Positions 17,320 to 28,430 are shown, counted from the stretch's first letter. The stretch is 44,040 nt of DNA from Granulosicoccus sp. (GCA_013002205.1 JABDKN010000199.1:1-44040); one strand, 5' to 3'. The notes: a model not told the origin generated them from the sequence alone. Made by a program: numbers and translations.

Positions 17320-18123
17320 TCAGCTCAGCTGCAGACCGTCGTAACCGGGAATGACGTTTGCCGGCAACTGCCTGCGCAAACTGTCATGATCCAGGTCACT
17401 GTGCATATTGGTCAGTACGGCTCGCTCCGGGCCAATCAGGGCAATGAAGTCAAGCGCCGCCTCGACATTCATATGTGACGGATGTGTACTGTAGCGAAGG
17501 GCATCTACAATGAGAATTCTGACGCCCTGCAGTGCATTCAGGCTGTACGCGTCGACCATGCGTTTAATGTCCGGTAGATATGCGATGTCACCGATGCGGA
17601 AGCCCAGTGCATCAATATCTCCGTGCTCGACCAGTAACGGTATGGCTTCCACGGTACCTCCGTCACCGACGCAAAGTGTGGGTGTGCCATGCTCTATCCG
17701 CACTGGTGTGCAGAAGGCGGGATAACTGCTCCCCTGCGCCTGCCGGAAACAATAGGAAAAAGACTGCATGACGACCTGGGCCGTCGCATCATCCATGTGT
17801 ACGCGAATGCTGGTACGCATCAACATAGCCAGTTGGCGCAGGTCGTCGAGTCCGAATATATGGTCAGCGTGGGCGTGCGTGAGCAGGACTCCGTCCAGAC
17901 GCGCCACGTTTTCTGCAAGAAGTTGTTCACGCAGATCGGCACCAGTATCGATCAGCAGTACCGTTTTTCCTCCATCAGGCGCGGATGACTCCACCAGTAC
18001 CGCACAGCGTCGTCGGCGGTTTCTGGAGTTTGTCGGATCACATGCTCCCCACTGATTGCCCACACGTGGTACGCCACCTGAAGAGCCTGTTCCCAGCAAT
18101 GTAAACTTCAACGTACTGGTCAT
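17320..18123 (-). CDS. Metallo-beta-lactamase-fold hydrolase (PhnP/PqqB-like)
   Basis: A 267-residue cytoplasmic protein from the ATG at 18123; a GTG at 18156 is less likely. It begins LKFTLLGTGSSGGVPRVG and has the metal-binding HAHADH (His83, His85, Asp87, His88). Later come EHGDIDALGFRIGDIAYLPDI, STHPSHMNVEAAL and TNMHSDLDH, all typical of the phosphodiesterase branch of the fold that includes PhnP and PqqB. The exact substrate is unknown, and no phn or pqq genes are nearby, so neither symbol is given. Genes for this general family (MBL-fold next to amidohydrolase) are often co-oriented, as here: the amidohydrolase gene lies 139 bp upstream. Confidence 0.82.
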   Translation of the reverse strand: MTSTLKFTLLGTGSSGGVPRVGNQWGACDPTNSRNRRRRCAVLVESSAPDGGKTVLLIDTGADLREQLLAENVARLDGVLLTHAHADHIFGLDDLRQLAMLMRTSIRVHMDDATAQVVMQSFSYCFRQAQGSSYPAFCTPVRIEHGTPTLCVGDGGTVEAIPLLVEHGDIDALGFRIGDIAYLPDIKRMVDAYSLNALQGVRILIVDALRYSTHPSHMNVEAALDFIALIGPERAVLTNMHSDLDHDSLRRQLPANVIPGYDGLQLS

Positions 18124-18261
18124 GGTATCCGGATGTAGTTCAGCACCCTCGGGCACTGTCTGGCGTCATGGAGTGTCATTACTGGCGCGTTTCTCCATCA
18201 GGCGACGATTGCCGGCTCGGTCCCCGCGCCAGCGCTCGCCTTTGCTCGCGTGGCATTGCGG

Positions 18262-19137
18262 TTACTGATTCGATGAGATTCGTGTGCTGCTGGAGGCACT
18301 TGGAATGTTCCACAGTCTGGAGGCGTTGCGGTGAAACAGGCGGTCGCGTTCCTCGCGTGAACAACCCTCGACAAGCGCATGGGTGGCAGCCACCCAGGTT
18401 TCGATCTGTCCACCCAGTGTGCACACGGGACTATCGCTGCCCCAGATCACTCGATCCCAGCCAAACGTGGCAATCGTGTGCTCGACATAGGGTCGCAGAT
18501 CTTCCAGAGTCCATCGGTCCAGATCACCGTAGGCCATGACCCCGGAGATCTTGGCTGAGACGTTCTGTCGTTCCGCAAGTCGTGTCATGTGTTCATTCCA
18601 TGGGGAAAAGGCGTTGGCTTTTATATCCGGAACACCGCAATGATCGAGGACGAATTGTACCTCCGGGCAATGGTCGATCAGTTCGATGGCCAGCGGGATC
18701 TGCCTCGGCAACACGCACAGATCAAAACTCAGCCCGGTTCCGCTCAATCGCCTGACGTTGTCCCGAAATACCCTGCTGGTGGATACGTCATCCGGTACCA
18801 CATGCAGTACTCGACGAAAACCCTTGATCTCTGTACGCTCCAGCTGGCGCTCCAGCCAGTCCGGAAATGCAGTCGACTCGGGACGACACGAGACGATGGC
18901 ACCTCGCAACAGGCTCTCGGGCTGGTCCATCAGCGACCTCACCAGGTCCGTCTCCGCATCACGATCCTCGTCAGCGACGTCTACTTCCATGTGCAGTGCA
19001 CCAACGATGCCGACACGCCTGGCGACGGTGGCATAGTCCCCGTAGCGGCTATCGCGATTCAGGGCGTGATTTTCGTCAATCCAGGGATAGGTCAGTTTAT
19101 CTCGGTAGATCAGATGCAGATGCGTGTCGATCAGCAT
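18262..19137 (-). CDS. Amidohydrolase-2 family lactonase-like hydrolase (COG3618 type)
   Basis: A 291-residue TIM-barrel metal hydrolase with a strong AGGAGG ribosome site before its ATG. The motifs are DTHLHL at residues 4-9, FRRVLHVVPDD, FVLDHCGVPDI and WGSDSPVC, in the order seen in L-fuconolactonase and 2-pyrone-4,6-dicarboxylate lactonase-type enzymes. The divergent gene at 19464 encodes an L-rhamnose/L-fucose mutarotase-type protein, which favours a sugar-lactone substrate such as L-fuconolactone. No dehydrogenase or dehydratase of that pathway is in the window. Confidence 0.83.
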   Translation of the reverse strand: MLIDTHLHLIYRDKLTYPWIDENHALNRDSRYGDYATVARRVGIVGALHMEVDVADEDRDAETDLVRSLMDQPESLLRGAIVSCRPESTAFPDWLERQLERTEIKGFRRVLHVVPDDVSTSRVFRDNVRRLSGTGLSFDLCVLPRQIPLAIELIDHCPEVQFVLDHCGVPDIKANAFSPWNEHMTRLAERQNVSAKISGVMAYGDLDRWTLEDLRPYVEHTIATFGWDRVIWGSDSPVCTLGGQIETWVAATHALVEGCSREERDRLFHRNASRLWNIPSASSSTRISSNQ

Positions 19138-19346
19138 GGTGGCCTCCTGTTGCGGCTCTGCCGGATTACATGGTCGTGGGCGAATGCAGTCGTGTACTGA
19201 GCTGATTGTATGTGGAAATTCACGTGCGTGTCTGTCCTCCGCACGGTTGATAGCGCCGCTGTAGCACGAGCCGCAGGCGATCTTCAGACGGCTGTTTTCG
19301 TCTCATTGAGGTCAGGTCCTGGTCAGTGTTAGCCTGTGGTCTCCAG

Positions 19347-19364
19347 GTCAGTTTCTGGACTGAC
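19347..19364. promoter_or_regulatory. Small palindrome, possible operator of the divergent sugar locus
   Basis: GTCAGT-TTCTGG-ACTGAC is a perfect 6-bp-arm palindrome in the 326-bp gap between the lactonase-like and mutarotase genes. GGTCAG also occurs just upstream on the same strand near 19311 and 19321. The placement suits a shared repressor or activator site; the regulator is not in the window. The rest of the gap shows no gene. Confidence 0.3.
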
Positions 19365-19463
19365 TGCGGCTGCACGTCGTGATTGTCTGTAATCGGCAGT
19401 TGAAAAGTCGCGACTGCTCCGGGATAGCGGTTCGGGAACACAGAGCACAGGAAGGAGAAGGCA

Positions 19464-19793
19464 ATGCAACGAATGGGTATGGTTATCGGCCTGGATGCGG
19501 ACAAGGTGGTCGAGTACAAAGCCTTGCACGCAGATGTCTGGCCTGGTGTACTGGCCAGAATTTCTGCCTGCAATATTCGCAACTACACCATTTTTCTGAA
19601 GGAGCCGGAGAATCTTCTGTTTGCCTACTGGGAGTATCACGGCTCCGATTTTGCGGCGGACCAGGCATTGATGGCAGCGGATTCAGAGACACAGCGCTGG
19701 TGGGAAGTGTGTGCACCCTGCCAGAAGCCCTTCGATACGCGCAAGGAAGGTGAATGGTGGGCGATGATGGAGCCCGTGTTTCACGTGGATTGA
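19464..19793 (+). CDS. L-rhamnose mutarotase family protein (RhaM/DUF718)
   Basis: A 109-residue cytoplasmic protein with a strong GGAAGGAGAAGG ribosome site. The sequence QRMGMVIGLDADKVVEYKALHADVWPGVLARISACNIRNYTIFL is diagnostic of the RhaM fold, a dimeric alpha-beta barrel in which His and the WP pair shape the sugar site. Members interconvert the alpha and beta anomers of L-rhamnose and related 6-deoxy sugars. The tail (EGEWWAMMEPVFHVD) is also typical. Its divergent partner is a lactonase-type amidohydrolase, so both may serve oxidative L-fucose or L-rhamnose breakdown. Confidence 0.88.
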   Translation: MQRMGMVIGLDADKVVEYKALHADVWPGVLARISACNIRNYTIFLKEPENLLFAYWEYHGSDFAADQALMAADSETQRWWEVCAPCQKPFDTRKEGEWWAMMEPVFHVD

Positions 19794-20100
19794 GCGGGTT
19801 CTCGCCAGCGCGGGCCGGTTTTTAAACGCGTCGCCCCAATTCTGCGTGGTAACCAGAAAATCCCGGCGGTGTACCACTTCAGCCGTGACCCACTGAAGAC
19901 CATCCATCAGCAGAGGTTGCGTGGGCATTGGCCAGGAGGGTGCATCAGGTTGGGGATGCAGAGTGGCCGTCACAAACTGTTAAGTATGTCACCGTATTGC
20001 AACTTGAACGTACAAACCATGCAAAGTCGCAGAGCTGCGGCAGAGCCAGTGCAGGTTAGTGGTGTACATTCTGGTTCTGAGGCAACAGGTGGAACAGCAC
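19794..20100. other. 307-bp gap before the purine permease; no supported gene
   Basis: A reverse-strand frame (19683-19973) starts in this gap but overlaps the 3' third of the mutarotase gene and matches no family I recognise, so it is not called. No palindrome of the Fnr type and no clear terminator was seen. The last bases provide AGGTGG, the ribosome site of the permease. Confidence 0.45.
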
Positions 20101-21528
20101 ATGGCACGCACACATTCCGGAATGACGCCGGCACAGATGCGCGATCCCGATTATTTTCCAGGCATCATCGCGGGCACTCCACTGGGCATTCAGCACGTAC
20201 TGGCAATGTTTGTCAGCAACGTGACGCCTGCCATCATCGTGGCCGGTGCAGCCGGTTTCGGCTTTGGTTCCGGCGACATCTCGAACATGATCTACATGAT
20301 CCAGATGTCGATGGTATTTGCGGGTATCGCCACGTTGATACAGACCATTGGTATTGGACCCATGGGGGCACGACTGCCTGTGGTGCAAGGCACCAGTTTC
20401 GCCTTCATTCCGATCATGATTCCCATCGCCATCCAGTTCGGTATGCCGGCATTGATGGGTGGAATCGTCATCGGTGGCATCTTTCATTTCTTTCTTGGCA
20501 CCATCATAGGGCGTATCCGTCACTGGCTGCCGCCGCTGGTCACCGGGTTGATCGTCCTGATGATCGGGCTGGCACTGGTGAAAGTCGGCATCCAGTATGC
20601 GGCCGGAGGTGTGCCCCTGATGGGCAAGCCGGAGTACGGCACTCTGGTTCACTGGAGTCTTGCATTGGTGGTCATCATCGTCACGCTGGGTCTGAAGTTC
20701 TTCACGCGAGGTATGTTGTCCGTGTCTGCGGTGTTGCTTGGCCTGCTCGCCGGGTATCTGGTGGCACTGGTGATGGGCCTGGTCAGTTTTGACAATGTGG
20801 GGCGCGCTGCGTGGTTTGCCGCCCCCAACCCGCTGCATTTCGGCATTGAATTCAACGCGGCCGCGATTATCGGCATGTGCCTGATGGGAGTCATTTCAGC
20901 CATCGAGACAGTGGGCGACATATCGGGTATCACCAAAGGAGGTGCAGGCAGACAAGCCAGCGACAAGGAAATTACCGGCGGCACGTTGGCCGATGGTTTT
21001 GGCACCGCACTGGCTGGCCTGTTCGGCGCGTTGCCCAATACCTCATTCAGCCAGAACGTCGGGCTCATTTCCATGACCGGTGTGATGAGTCGACATGTTG
21101 TTACCATTGGCGCTGTATTCCTGATTGTCTGCGGCCTGGTACCCAAATTCGGTGCAATCATATCCAGCATGCCCATTGCCGTACTGGGTGGGGGCGTCAT
21201 GGTCATGTTCGGCATGGTCGCTGCTGCCGGAGTGAGCATGCTGTCCGATGTTGTCTGGGATCGCAGAAACATGGTCATCTTCGCCATTGCCCTGTCGGTG
21301 GGGCTGGGGCTGCAGCTCGAGCCTGGGGCTCTGCAGCATCTACCCGCGACGCTCAAGGTTCTGATGAGCTCTGGTCTACTGCCTGCGGCACTCATTGCGA
21401 TCATACTGAACCTGTTGATTCCGCACGAGCCGGATGATCTCGAGGAATCCCCGGATATGGACGTGGCCACGCCGGCCTCGACCCTGAGTGGTGCAGCCAT
21501 TGACAGGAACCCGCCGGGCAGACACTAA
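20101..21528 (+). CDS. NCS2 family nucleobase permease (xanthine/uric acid type)
   Basis: A 475-residue inner-membrane symporter with 12-14 hydrophobic segments. The ATG at 20101 has AGGTGG upstream and is preferred over a GTG at 20059. Family marks are VVQGTSFAF in TM3, GVISAIETVGDISGITKGG in TM8 and the signature PNTSFSQNVGLISMTGVMSR in TM10. The Glu in TM8 and the Asn in QN are substrate contacts in characterised NCS2 proteins. The form points to the xanthine/urate branch more than the uracil branch. It stands alone and converges on the atp operon. Confidence 0.9.
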   Translation: MARTHSGMTPAQMRDPDYFPGIIAGTPLGIQHVLAMFVSNVTPAIIVAGAAGFGFGSGDISNMIYMIQMSMVFAGIATLIQTIGIGPMGARLPVVQGTSFAFIPIMIPIAIQFGMPALMGGIVIGGIFHFFLGTIIGRIRHWLPPLVTGLIVLMIGLALVKVGIQYAAGGVPLMGKPEYGTLVHWSLALVVIIVTLGLKFFTRGMLSVSAVLLGLLAGYLVALVMGLVSFDNVGRAAWFAAPNPLHFGIEFNAAAIIGMCLMGVISAIETVGDISGITKGGAGRQASDKEITGGTLADGFGTALAGLFGALPNTSFSQNVGLISMTGVMSRHVVTIGAVFLIVCGLVPKFGAIISSMPIAVLGGGVMVMFGMVAAAGVSMLSDVVWDRRNMVIFAIALSVGLGLQLEPGALQHLPATLKVLMSSGLLPAALIAIILNLLIPHEPDDLEESPDMDVATPASTLSGAAIDRNPPGRH

Positions 21529-21653
21529 AGCATCAGATCCGCCAGGAGCCTCCCTGCACAGGTGTTCGCAATGCTTGTGTCCGGCGTATCAGCCAGGGAT
21601 GGTGATACTGCCAGCACCTGACACTGCAGCGATGACAGTAGACTGATCAAGCA

Positions 21654-21732
21654 CCAGACATCATGTAGTGACCTGCCCATCTCAAGAACGTGGATTATCA
21701 GTGAGATGGGCTGGTCACTACATGATGTCTGG
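21654..21732. repeat. Long inverted repeat (31-bp arms, one mismatch) overlapping the atpG 3' end
   Basis: The left arm is 21654-21684 and the right arm 21702-21732. They are reverse complements at 30 of 31 positions (the mismatch is near the middle) around a 17-base loop. The right arm encodes the last ten codons of atpG and its stop falls in the loop. A stem of this length far exceeds a normal terminator and has no T-tract. It could act as a strong RNA hairpin between the convergent permease gene and atp operon, or be the scar of an inverted duplication. Confidence 0.85.
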
Positions 21733-22618
21733 CTTTACGCCTGGGCTGGCGTTTTAATGCTTCGAATCCGATGATCACGTCAAGCAGTTCCGTGGTGATC
21801 TCGCTCTGGCGTACGGTTCGCGTTTCGCTGGACAATTCTTCCAGTCGCTCATCCACAGAATGTTCTGCCTGCTGCATACGTTCCAGGCGCGCTGAATTCT
21901 CTGTGACCAGTGCTTCAGCAGCCGCGCAATATAGATCGGCAAACAGCAGGTTCCTGATCAATGCCGCCAACAGCTCTTCGGCTGGCGGATTGAACTGCGG
22001 TAAGCTGTTCGATATCCACGGCGCGTCAGCCAGCCTGTCCAGCAGGCTCTGGTCGACGGGCAGCAGGCACTGACTGACTGGAAATTGTTGTCCTTGCTCT
22101 GCACGTCTGGTGTAGACCAGTGTCGCATCGATCGTATCGACTCCGGGGCTCTGGTCTATATTGTCCAGATTAGCGACCAATTCGCTGGCCAGACGACCCA
22201 GACCCTCGGCCGTTGCAGGTGGCAGTAACGCAGGTTCGGGTGACAATCCCAGGCCTTTCAAGGCATCTTCCATCTGGGCGCCTACGCAGATGATACGGTT
22301 CGAGACATGAGTGGCAGTCTGCGCGGCTACCTCAGCGGCGATGATCTCGTTGTAGTTTCCACATAAACCATGATCCGAGCCCAGGGCGACGATCACCGGA
22401 GTGCTCGTCAGATTTTTTTCATGAGGCAGAGGCCCATGCTTGTGCATGAAAGCCTGCAAGGCGGTTAGGACGATGTCGCGGTAGGTGGTAATGCTGTTGG
22501 CAGCCTGCTCATAGGGCTGGGTATTGATCGCGGACATCGTCTTCATCGTGCGCACGATGCCGCGAATACTGCGCAGGGTATCGGTGCGGTGGGTCAGCGA
22601 TTCAAGCGACTGGGGCAT
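21698..22618 (-). CDS. atpG: N-ATPase gamma subunit (central stalk)
   Basis: A 306-residue gamma-like subunit, last gene of the operon; it overlaps the end of atpA by 17 bp. The first part, [25 protein letters not shown], is the N-terminal coiled-coil helix of the rotor shaft. [12 protein letters not shown] is the conserved 'sD-GLcG-yN' segment. The C-terminal helix [20 protein letters not shown] completes the shaft. After the usual end a further [18 protein letters not shown] tail follows, whose codons form one arm of the inverted repeat at 21654-21732; the tail may be a recent addition. Confidence 0.92.
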   Translation of the reverse strand: MPQSLESLTHRTDTLRSIRGIVRTMKTMSAINTQPYEQAANSITTYRDIVLTALQAFMHKHGPLPHEKNLTSTPVIVALGSDHGLCGNYNEIIAAEVAAQTATHVSNRIICVGAQMEDALKGLGLSPEPALLPPATAEGLGRLASELVANLDNIDQSPGVDTIDATLVYTRRAEQGQQFPVSQCLLPVDQSLLDRLADAPWISNSLPQFNPPAEELLAALIRNLLFADLYCAAAEALVTENSARLERMQQAEHSVDERLEELSSETRTVRQSEITTELLDVIIGFEALKRQPRRKARHHVVTSPSH

Positions 22619-24134
22619 GGATCTGTCCTCCCTCCACCAGCGCCTTGCGGCTCGCCTGTACGATGCGCCCGGTAACCTCCGTGCTCACTGTCGAACCTGC
22701 AGCGATGATCGGAGCCACCCATGGCATCGCAGTTTTCACTGCGGCCCGGATCAGTTTCATGGCTTCATCGCAGGTGGTTTCATCCATTCCGTCGAGTAAA
22801 CCCTGCATGGCGCACACCAGTACGACCAATTGCTGATCCGCAGGCAGCGGCTCACGCTCCGGCTGCCTGAGTGCCGCGCGAACGGCAGCACCACGTGCCA
22901 GTCGTGTGCGGGTCACGGTATCCAGCCGTGTTCCAAAACGGGCAAATTCCTCCAGTTCCTCGAATTGCGAGAGTGTCACGCGCAGATTACCGGCAATGTC
23001 TCTCAAGCTTCGACTTTGGGCCTTGCCGCCAACACGTGACACGGAAACACCCAGATCTATTGCTGGAAACTGGTTTTTCTGTACAAGTCGAGGCGACAGT
23101 GCAATCTGCCCGTCAGTGATGGAAATGAGATTGGTCGGTATATAGGCGGACAGGTTGCCGGCCTGAGTTTCCACCACGGGAAGGGCGGTGATGGAACCGC
23201 CGCCCACGGCCGGAGAAAACTGACCGGCGCGCTCCAGAAGTCGTGCATGCACATAGAAAATATCACCAGGGAAGGCCTCACGACCAGGTGGTCGTCGTAA
23301 CAGCAATGACAATTCCCGGTAAGCGTGAGCATGACGCGTGAGGTCATCGAAAACTACCACCACGTCGTCACCGTCATCGGCAAAGGACTCAGCGATTGAC
23401 ATGGCGGCGTAGGGAGCAATATAGGCAAGTCCGGGTGCCTCTTCGTCTCCGGCTATCATGACCAGGGTGTTCTGCTGCATGCCGCCATCCCTGATAGCCC
23501 CGATGACCTTGGCCACCGCATCTCCCCGCTGACCAATCGCACAATATATGCATCGCACCCCCGAGTCTTTTTGATTCAGAATGGTATCGATGGCTATAGA
23601 TGTCTTGCCGGTCTGTCTGTCACCGATGATCAGTTCACGCTGACCCAGGCCGATGGGAACGGCTGCATCAACTGCCTTTAGTCCGGTAGCCAGCGGCCGT
23701 GAGACGGCGCTGCGTTGCAGAATCGGGCGAGCATCGGCCTCTACCGGTCGTCGAGTCGTCGAGTCAATGGGGCTGCCCGCATCACGCACCCGCCCCAGCG
23801 AATCGATGACGCGACCCAGCAATGCACGGCCAACCGGAACGCTGACCACTGAGTGACTGCGCCGAACATCCTCGCCGAGAGACACCTGGGCCGATGGCCC
23901 AAGTAGCACGACACCCAGGCGACCTGGCTCCAGATCGAAGACGATTCCCCGTACACCGGACGTAAAAACCAGGAGCTCGTCAGCCAGTGCACGGGCCAGT
24001 CCTGTCACTACGGCAATGCCATCACCCACTTCGGTCACTCTGCCGATTTCGTTGAGTCGAGGACGAGGCGACGGTGCCTGTAAAAGTGCATCTATTCTCT
24101 CCCGAGTCGTCCACACCGACACATCAGACGACAT
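22602..24134 (-). CDS. atpA: N-ATPase alpha subunit
   Basis: A 510-residue alpha subunit. The ATG at 24134 overlaps the end of atpF by 11 bp; a longer frame from 24191 runs inside atpF and is rejected. The Walker A loop is GDRQTGKTS, and the alpha-type nucleotide region includes [46 protein letters not shown] and [46 protein letters not shown]. It forms the non-catalytic site-bearing part of the F1 hexamer. N-type alpha subunits have the GR-x-E/V-type N-terminal beta barrel seen here ([20 protein letters not shown]). Confidence 0.94.
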   Translation of the reverse strand: MSSDVSVWTTRERIDALLQAPSPRPRLNEIGRVTEVGDGIAVVTGLARALADELLVFTSGVRGIVFDLEPGRLGVVLLGPSAQVSLGEDVRRSHSVVSVPVGRALLGRVIDSLGRVRDAGSPIDSTTRRPVEADARPILQRSAVSRPLATGLKAVDAAVPIGLGQRELIIGDRQTGKTSIAIDTILNQKDSGVRCIYCAIGQRGDAVAKVIGAIRDGGMQQNTLVMIAGDEEAPGLAYIAPYAAMSIAESFADDGDDVVVVFDDLTRHAHAYRELSLLLRRPPGREAFPGDIFYVHARLLERAGQFSPAVGGGSITALPVVETQAGNLSAYIPTNLISITDGQIALSPRLVQKNQFPAIDLGVSVSRVGGKAQSRSLRDIAGNLRVTLSQFEELEEFARFGTRLDTVTRTRLARGAAVRAALRQPEREPLPADQQLVVLVCAMQGLLDGMDETTCDEAMKLIRAAVKTAMPWVAPIIAAGSTVSTEVTGRIVQASRKALVEGGQIHAPVA

Positions 24135-24888
24135 CCGATGCTCCGCGATTCCTGACAGCCATACCCTCGCGCAGCAATTCGTCCAGTCCATCCAGATAGC
24201 TATCCACTGTCCAGCTCAACTGCACGCCGCCGAGTCTTAGCGTGAGGCCAGGCGAATGTTCCGGTTCGGAGACGAAAGCCAGTTCGGTGTCTGGCAGGGC
24301 ACGTCCGAATTCCTCACGTAGCTGCTCTTGCATGTCGTCGGGCAGCGCCTGCTGTGTCGTGATGGTGGCATGGTCGTGCGTGGCGGCCGCCTGGCGAAAC
24401 TGTTCGCCCATGCCGCTGGACCTGGCCACCGCGTGTGCCACGATTCGTTGCTCCAGTGTCTCGTCTGACAGGTCGCTCACAACCTTGCGGGTCAACTTCA
24501 GCAGGGCCTTGGCCCCAATCATATGCAACTCCGTCATGTAGCGCGACATCTCTTCCGCCCGTTGTTTTTCACTCTCCTGAATTTCGCGCACTATCATTGC
24601 GTGGGTGTCGGCAAGCATGCCGTCGCGTTCAGCTTCCGCTGCACGCCGTGTCTCTGCCAGAATACCCTCGCGATCCTGTTTCAATGATGCAATCTTTGCC
24701 TCGAAACCGGCCTTCGTCTCGTGAGCGGTTTCGCGAATCGCTTGTGCTTCTGACATACGATCCGCTATTTCGCGTTCTCTTGCATCGATTCCATCGAGTA
24801 TCGGTCGGTAGAGGAAGCGTTTCAGCAGCCATACCAGAACCAGGAAATTGACAATCTGGGCGGCAACGGTAAACCAGTCGATGGACAC
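24124..24888 (-). CDS. atpF: N-ATPase b subunit with extended, delta-like C-terminus
   Basis: A 254-residue protein from a GTG at 24888, three bases after atpE. One N-terminal membrane helix ([21 protein letters not shown]) is followed by a long charged coiled coil (to about residue 140) and then a further 110 residues ([27 protein letters not shown] ... [40 protein letters not shown]). An ordinary b subunit is about 160 residues. N-ATPase operons lack atpH, and the extended C-terminus resembles a delta subunit (KVVS-L, G--l--g----D-S----L), so b and delta functions appear fused, as described for this ATPase type. Confidence 0.9.
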   Translation of the reverse strand: MSIDWFTVAAQIVNFLVLVWLLKRFLYRPILDGIDAREREIADRMSEAQAIRETAHETKAGFEAKIASLKQDREGILAETRRAAEAERDGMLADTHAMIVREIQESEKQRAEEMSRYMTELHMIGAKALLKLTRKVVSDLSDETLEQRIVAHAVARSSGMGEQFRQAAATHDHATITTQQALPDDMQEQLREEFGRALPDTELAFVSEPEHSPGLTLRLGGVQLSWTVDSYLDGLDELLREGMAVRNRGASDVV

Positions 24889-24891
24889 GGC

Positions 24892-25191
24892 TCAACCACC
24901 AGCAGCCATTGCCGCAGTGCTGGCAGCCTCCAGTGCGGTATTCCAGAATGGATTCGCGAACAGCAGTATCATGGCAACCACAAAGCAGTAGATCGCAGTC
25001 GATTCGATCATTGCAAGACTGACGAACAAGGTGCGCGACAGCGTCGCCGCTGCGTCGGGTTGCTGGGCAATGGCGTTGAGTGCCGTCGAGGCCGCTCTGC
25101 CTTCACCCAGTGCTGGTCCCAGGGCACCGAATGAGACTGTCAGGCCGGCAGTGAATATGGATATCGACGCAATGATGGCAAGATCTGTCAT
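24892..25191 (-). CDS. atpE: N-ATPase c subunit (rotor ring)
   Basis: A 99-residue hairpin of two membrane helices; its ATG overlaps the stop of atpB (ATGA). The helices are joined by the polar loop NAIAQQPDAA. The carboxylate of the ion site is Glu63 in MIESTAIYCF. Ser64, Thr65 and Tyr68 stand where Na+-binding rings have Ser, Thr and Tyr. In helix 1, Glu30 (GPALGEG) replaces the Gln of the Na+-type site, giving two carboxylates per hairpin. Sequence alone does not decide between H+ and Na+. Confidence 0.93.
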   Translation of the reverse strand: MTDLAIIASISIFTAGLTVSFGALGPALGEGRAASTALNAIAQQPDAAATLSRTLFVSLAMIESTAIYCFVVAMILLFANPFWNTALEAASTAAMAAGG

Positions 25192-25892
25192 GAGTGTCCT
25201 ACTGGTTTCAGGTGTTGGTCAGAGTCTGACGGCGTCGCTGTTGCTGACGATATGTAGACGGTGGCAAGGATGGCAAAGATGTACGCCTGGATCACACCGG
25301 TGAGCAGACCGAGCATGTCCATGACGACCGGAAAAAAGAACGGGGCGACACCAAGCAGAATCGCAGCGATCACTGCACCGCTCATGATATTGCCGTACAG
25401 TCGAATCGCCAGCGAAATACCGCGAGAAAACTCGCCGATGATATTGAACGGCAGCATGATCGGTGAGGGTTGAATGAAGGTGCGCAGATAGCCGCCGATA
25501 CCGCGACTGTCTATACCAAACGCTGGTACCGCGATAAGCACCGACAGAGCCAGGGCTGTCGTCGTGGACAACGATGCTGTCGGTGGCGTGAATCCAGGTA
25601 CGACCATCAGGATGTTGGAGACGAGTATGAACAGAAACAGCGTGCCCGTGAAATAGAGGAGTCGATGGTCAGGCCGACGGGTGATTTCCTCGATCTGCGA
25701 TTCGATACCCAGTACGATGACCTCAAGGGTCGTGCGCCAGCGATCAGGCGCGACATCGGCCCGCAGGTTACGAGTGATAAGCACAGAGATGCCGGTAATC
25801 AGGCCCATGACTACCCAGGTGTATACGATGGTGTCATTGATTGCCCAGGCGCCAATGGAAAAGGCAATGCTGCTATCCGGTGTCAATTCCAT
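25188..25892 (-). CDS. atpB: N-ATPase a subunit (ion channel stator)
   Basis: A 234-residue membrane protein. Typical a-subunit segments are RLLYFTGTLFLFILVSNILMVVPGFTPPTASLSTTTALAL and IGEFSRGISLAIRLYGNIMSGAVI, in which the second Arg (SLAIRLYGN) is the essential channel arginine opposite the c-ring carboxylates. The last helices read LLTGVIQAYIFAILATVYISSA. It overlaps atpR (TGATG) upstream and atpE (ATGA) downstream, so the three are translationally coupled. Confidence 0.93.
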   Translation of the reverse strand: MELTPDSSIAFSIGAWAINDTIVYTWVVMGLITGISVLITRNLRADVAPDRWRTTLEVIVLGIESQIEEITRRPDHRLLYFTGTLFLFILVSNILMVVPGFTPPTASLSTTTALALSVLIAVPAFGIDSRGIGGYLRTFIQPSPIMLPFNIIGEFSRGISLAIRLYGNIMSGAVIAAILLGVAPFFFPVVMDMLGLLTGVIQAYIFAILATVYISSATATPSDSDQHLKPVGHS

Positions 25893-26188
25893 CAGCCTGG
25901 TCCCCGACTCGTGCCCGGTCGAACCACCGCCATGATGATGTAGCGCGTAAGAAGAAATGCCACGGCGAAGCCGATGGTGGCAGCTGGACCGAGTGTGGCC
26001 ACGCTTGACCCTGCGCCCAGCAGCAACAGGATCCGAATCAGTGCACTGAGAACCAGAATGGTTGTGGTGCTGGTGCTGTTCAAGGCAATCTTCATCCCCG
26101 CTGCCAGACCGGCAAAGAACAATGTGCTGGCAACGGCTCCTGCCAGTAGTCCGAACCCGACCATCGTCCAGTCAACTGCGGTAATCAT
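25892..26188 (-). CDS. atpR: N-ATPase accessory membrane subunit AtpR
   Basis: A 98-residue protein with three hydrophobic segments. The ATG at 26188 has AGGGAG at eight bases and overlaps the atpQ stop; a frame from 26218 has no better start. atpR is found only in N-type ATPase operons, between atpQ and atpB. The sequence includes NSTSTTTILVLSALIRILLLLGAGS; a conserved Arg in a membrane helix (SALIRILLL) is thought in this family to face the c ring and aid assembly. Confidence 0.88.
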   Translation of the reverse strand: MITAVDWTMVGFGLLAGAVASTLFFAGLAAGMKIALNSTSTTTILVLSALIRILLLLGAGSSVATLGPAATIGFAVAFLLTRYIIMAVVRPGTSRGPG

Positions 26189-26471
26189 CGTCTGTTCTCC
26201 CTGTCTACCCACGACCATGCGAGCAAGGCACCGGCGACGACACCTCCCAGAATCAGTGCGATAGTCCAGGAGAAATCCCTGGGTGCCACGCGATCAAGCC
26301 ACAGGCCCAGAAACGCCCCGCCGACGGTTGGTACCACGATCGACCAGCCAATCATGCCGAACGTGCCAAATCCTCGCAAAGGGCTGGGTGCAGGTTGATC
26401 GCGCTGCGCCCGTTTGCGCGATACCTGGCTGGCAATGTCGTGCAGTGATGGATCCTTGTTTGGCCTGTCAC

Positions 26472-26475
<4 letters not shown>
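26185..26475 (-). CDS. atpQ: N-ATPase accessory membrane subunit AtpQ (AtpI-like)
   Basis: A 96-residue protein. A charged N-terminal stretch (NKDPSLHDIASQVSRKRAQRD) precedes two membrane helices (FGMIGWSIVVPTVGGAFLGLWLDR and WTIALILGGVVAGALLAWSWV). The GWSIVVPTVGGAFLGLWLDR segment matches the AtpI/AtpQ form, whose conventional relatives help assemble the c ring. It overlaps atpC at its start (ATGA) and atpR at its end. Confidence 0.88.
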
Positions 26476-28345
<1,870 letters not shown>

Positions 28346-28364
28346 TCAGAACCTCTTGCAGGTA

Positions 28365-28378
28365 TTGATGCAGGTCAA
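28365..28378 (-). promoter_or_regulatory. Fnr/FixK-type palindrome upstream of the N-ATPase operon
   Basis: On the coding strand the site reads TTGACCTGCATCAA, a perfect TTGA(C/T)-N4-(G/A)TCAA match. TATCGT at 28342-28337 (4 of 6 bases of the -10 consensus) lies about 32 bp downstream of the site's centre, so transcription would start near 28330, about 50 bases before the atpD ATG. The site lies in the gap between the M24-family gene and atpD, so the atp operon appears to have its own low-oxygen-type promoter. Confidence 0.72.
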
Positions 28379-28430
28379 TTACACCCGTCTGTGTGCTATC
28401 AGGTTACAGCCGGCTTACCCGTGACTTCCA

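Noticed and set aside
19683-19973. A 96-codon minus-strand frame across the end of the mutarotase gene
   Set aside because: It overlaps a well-supported gene on the other strand by about 110 bp and resembles no family I know.
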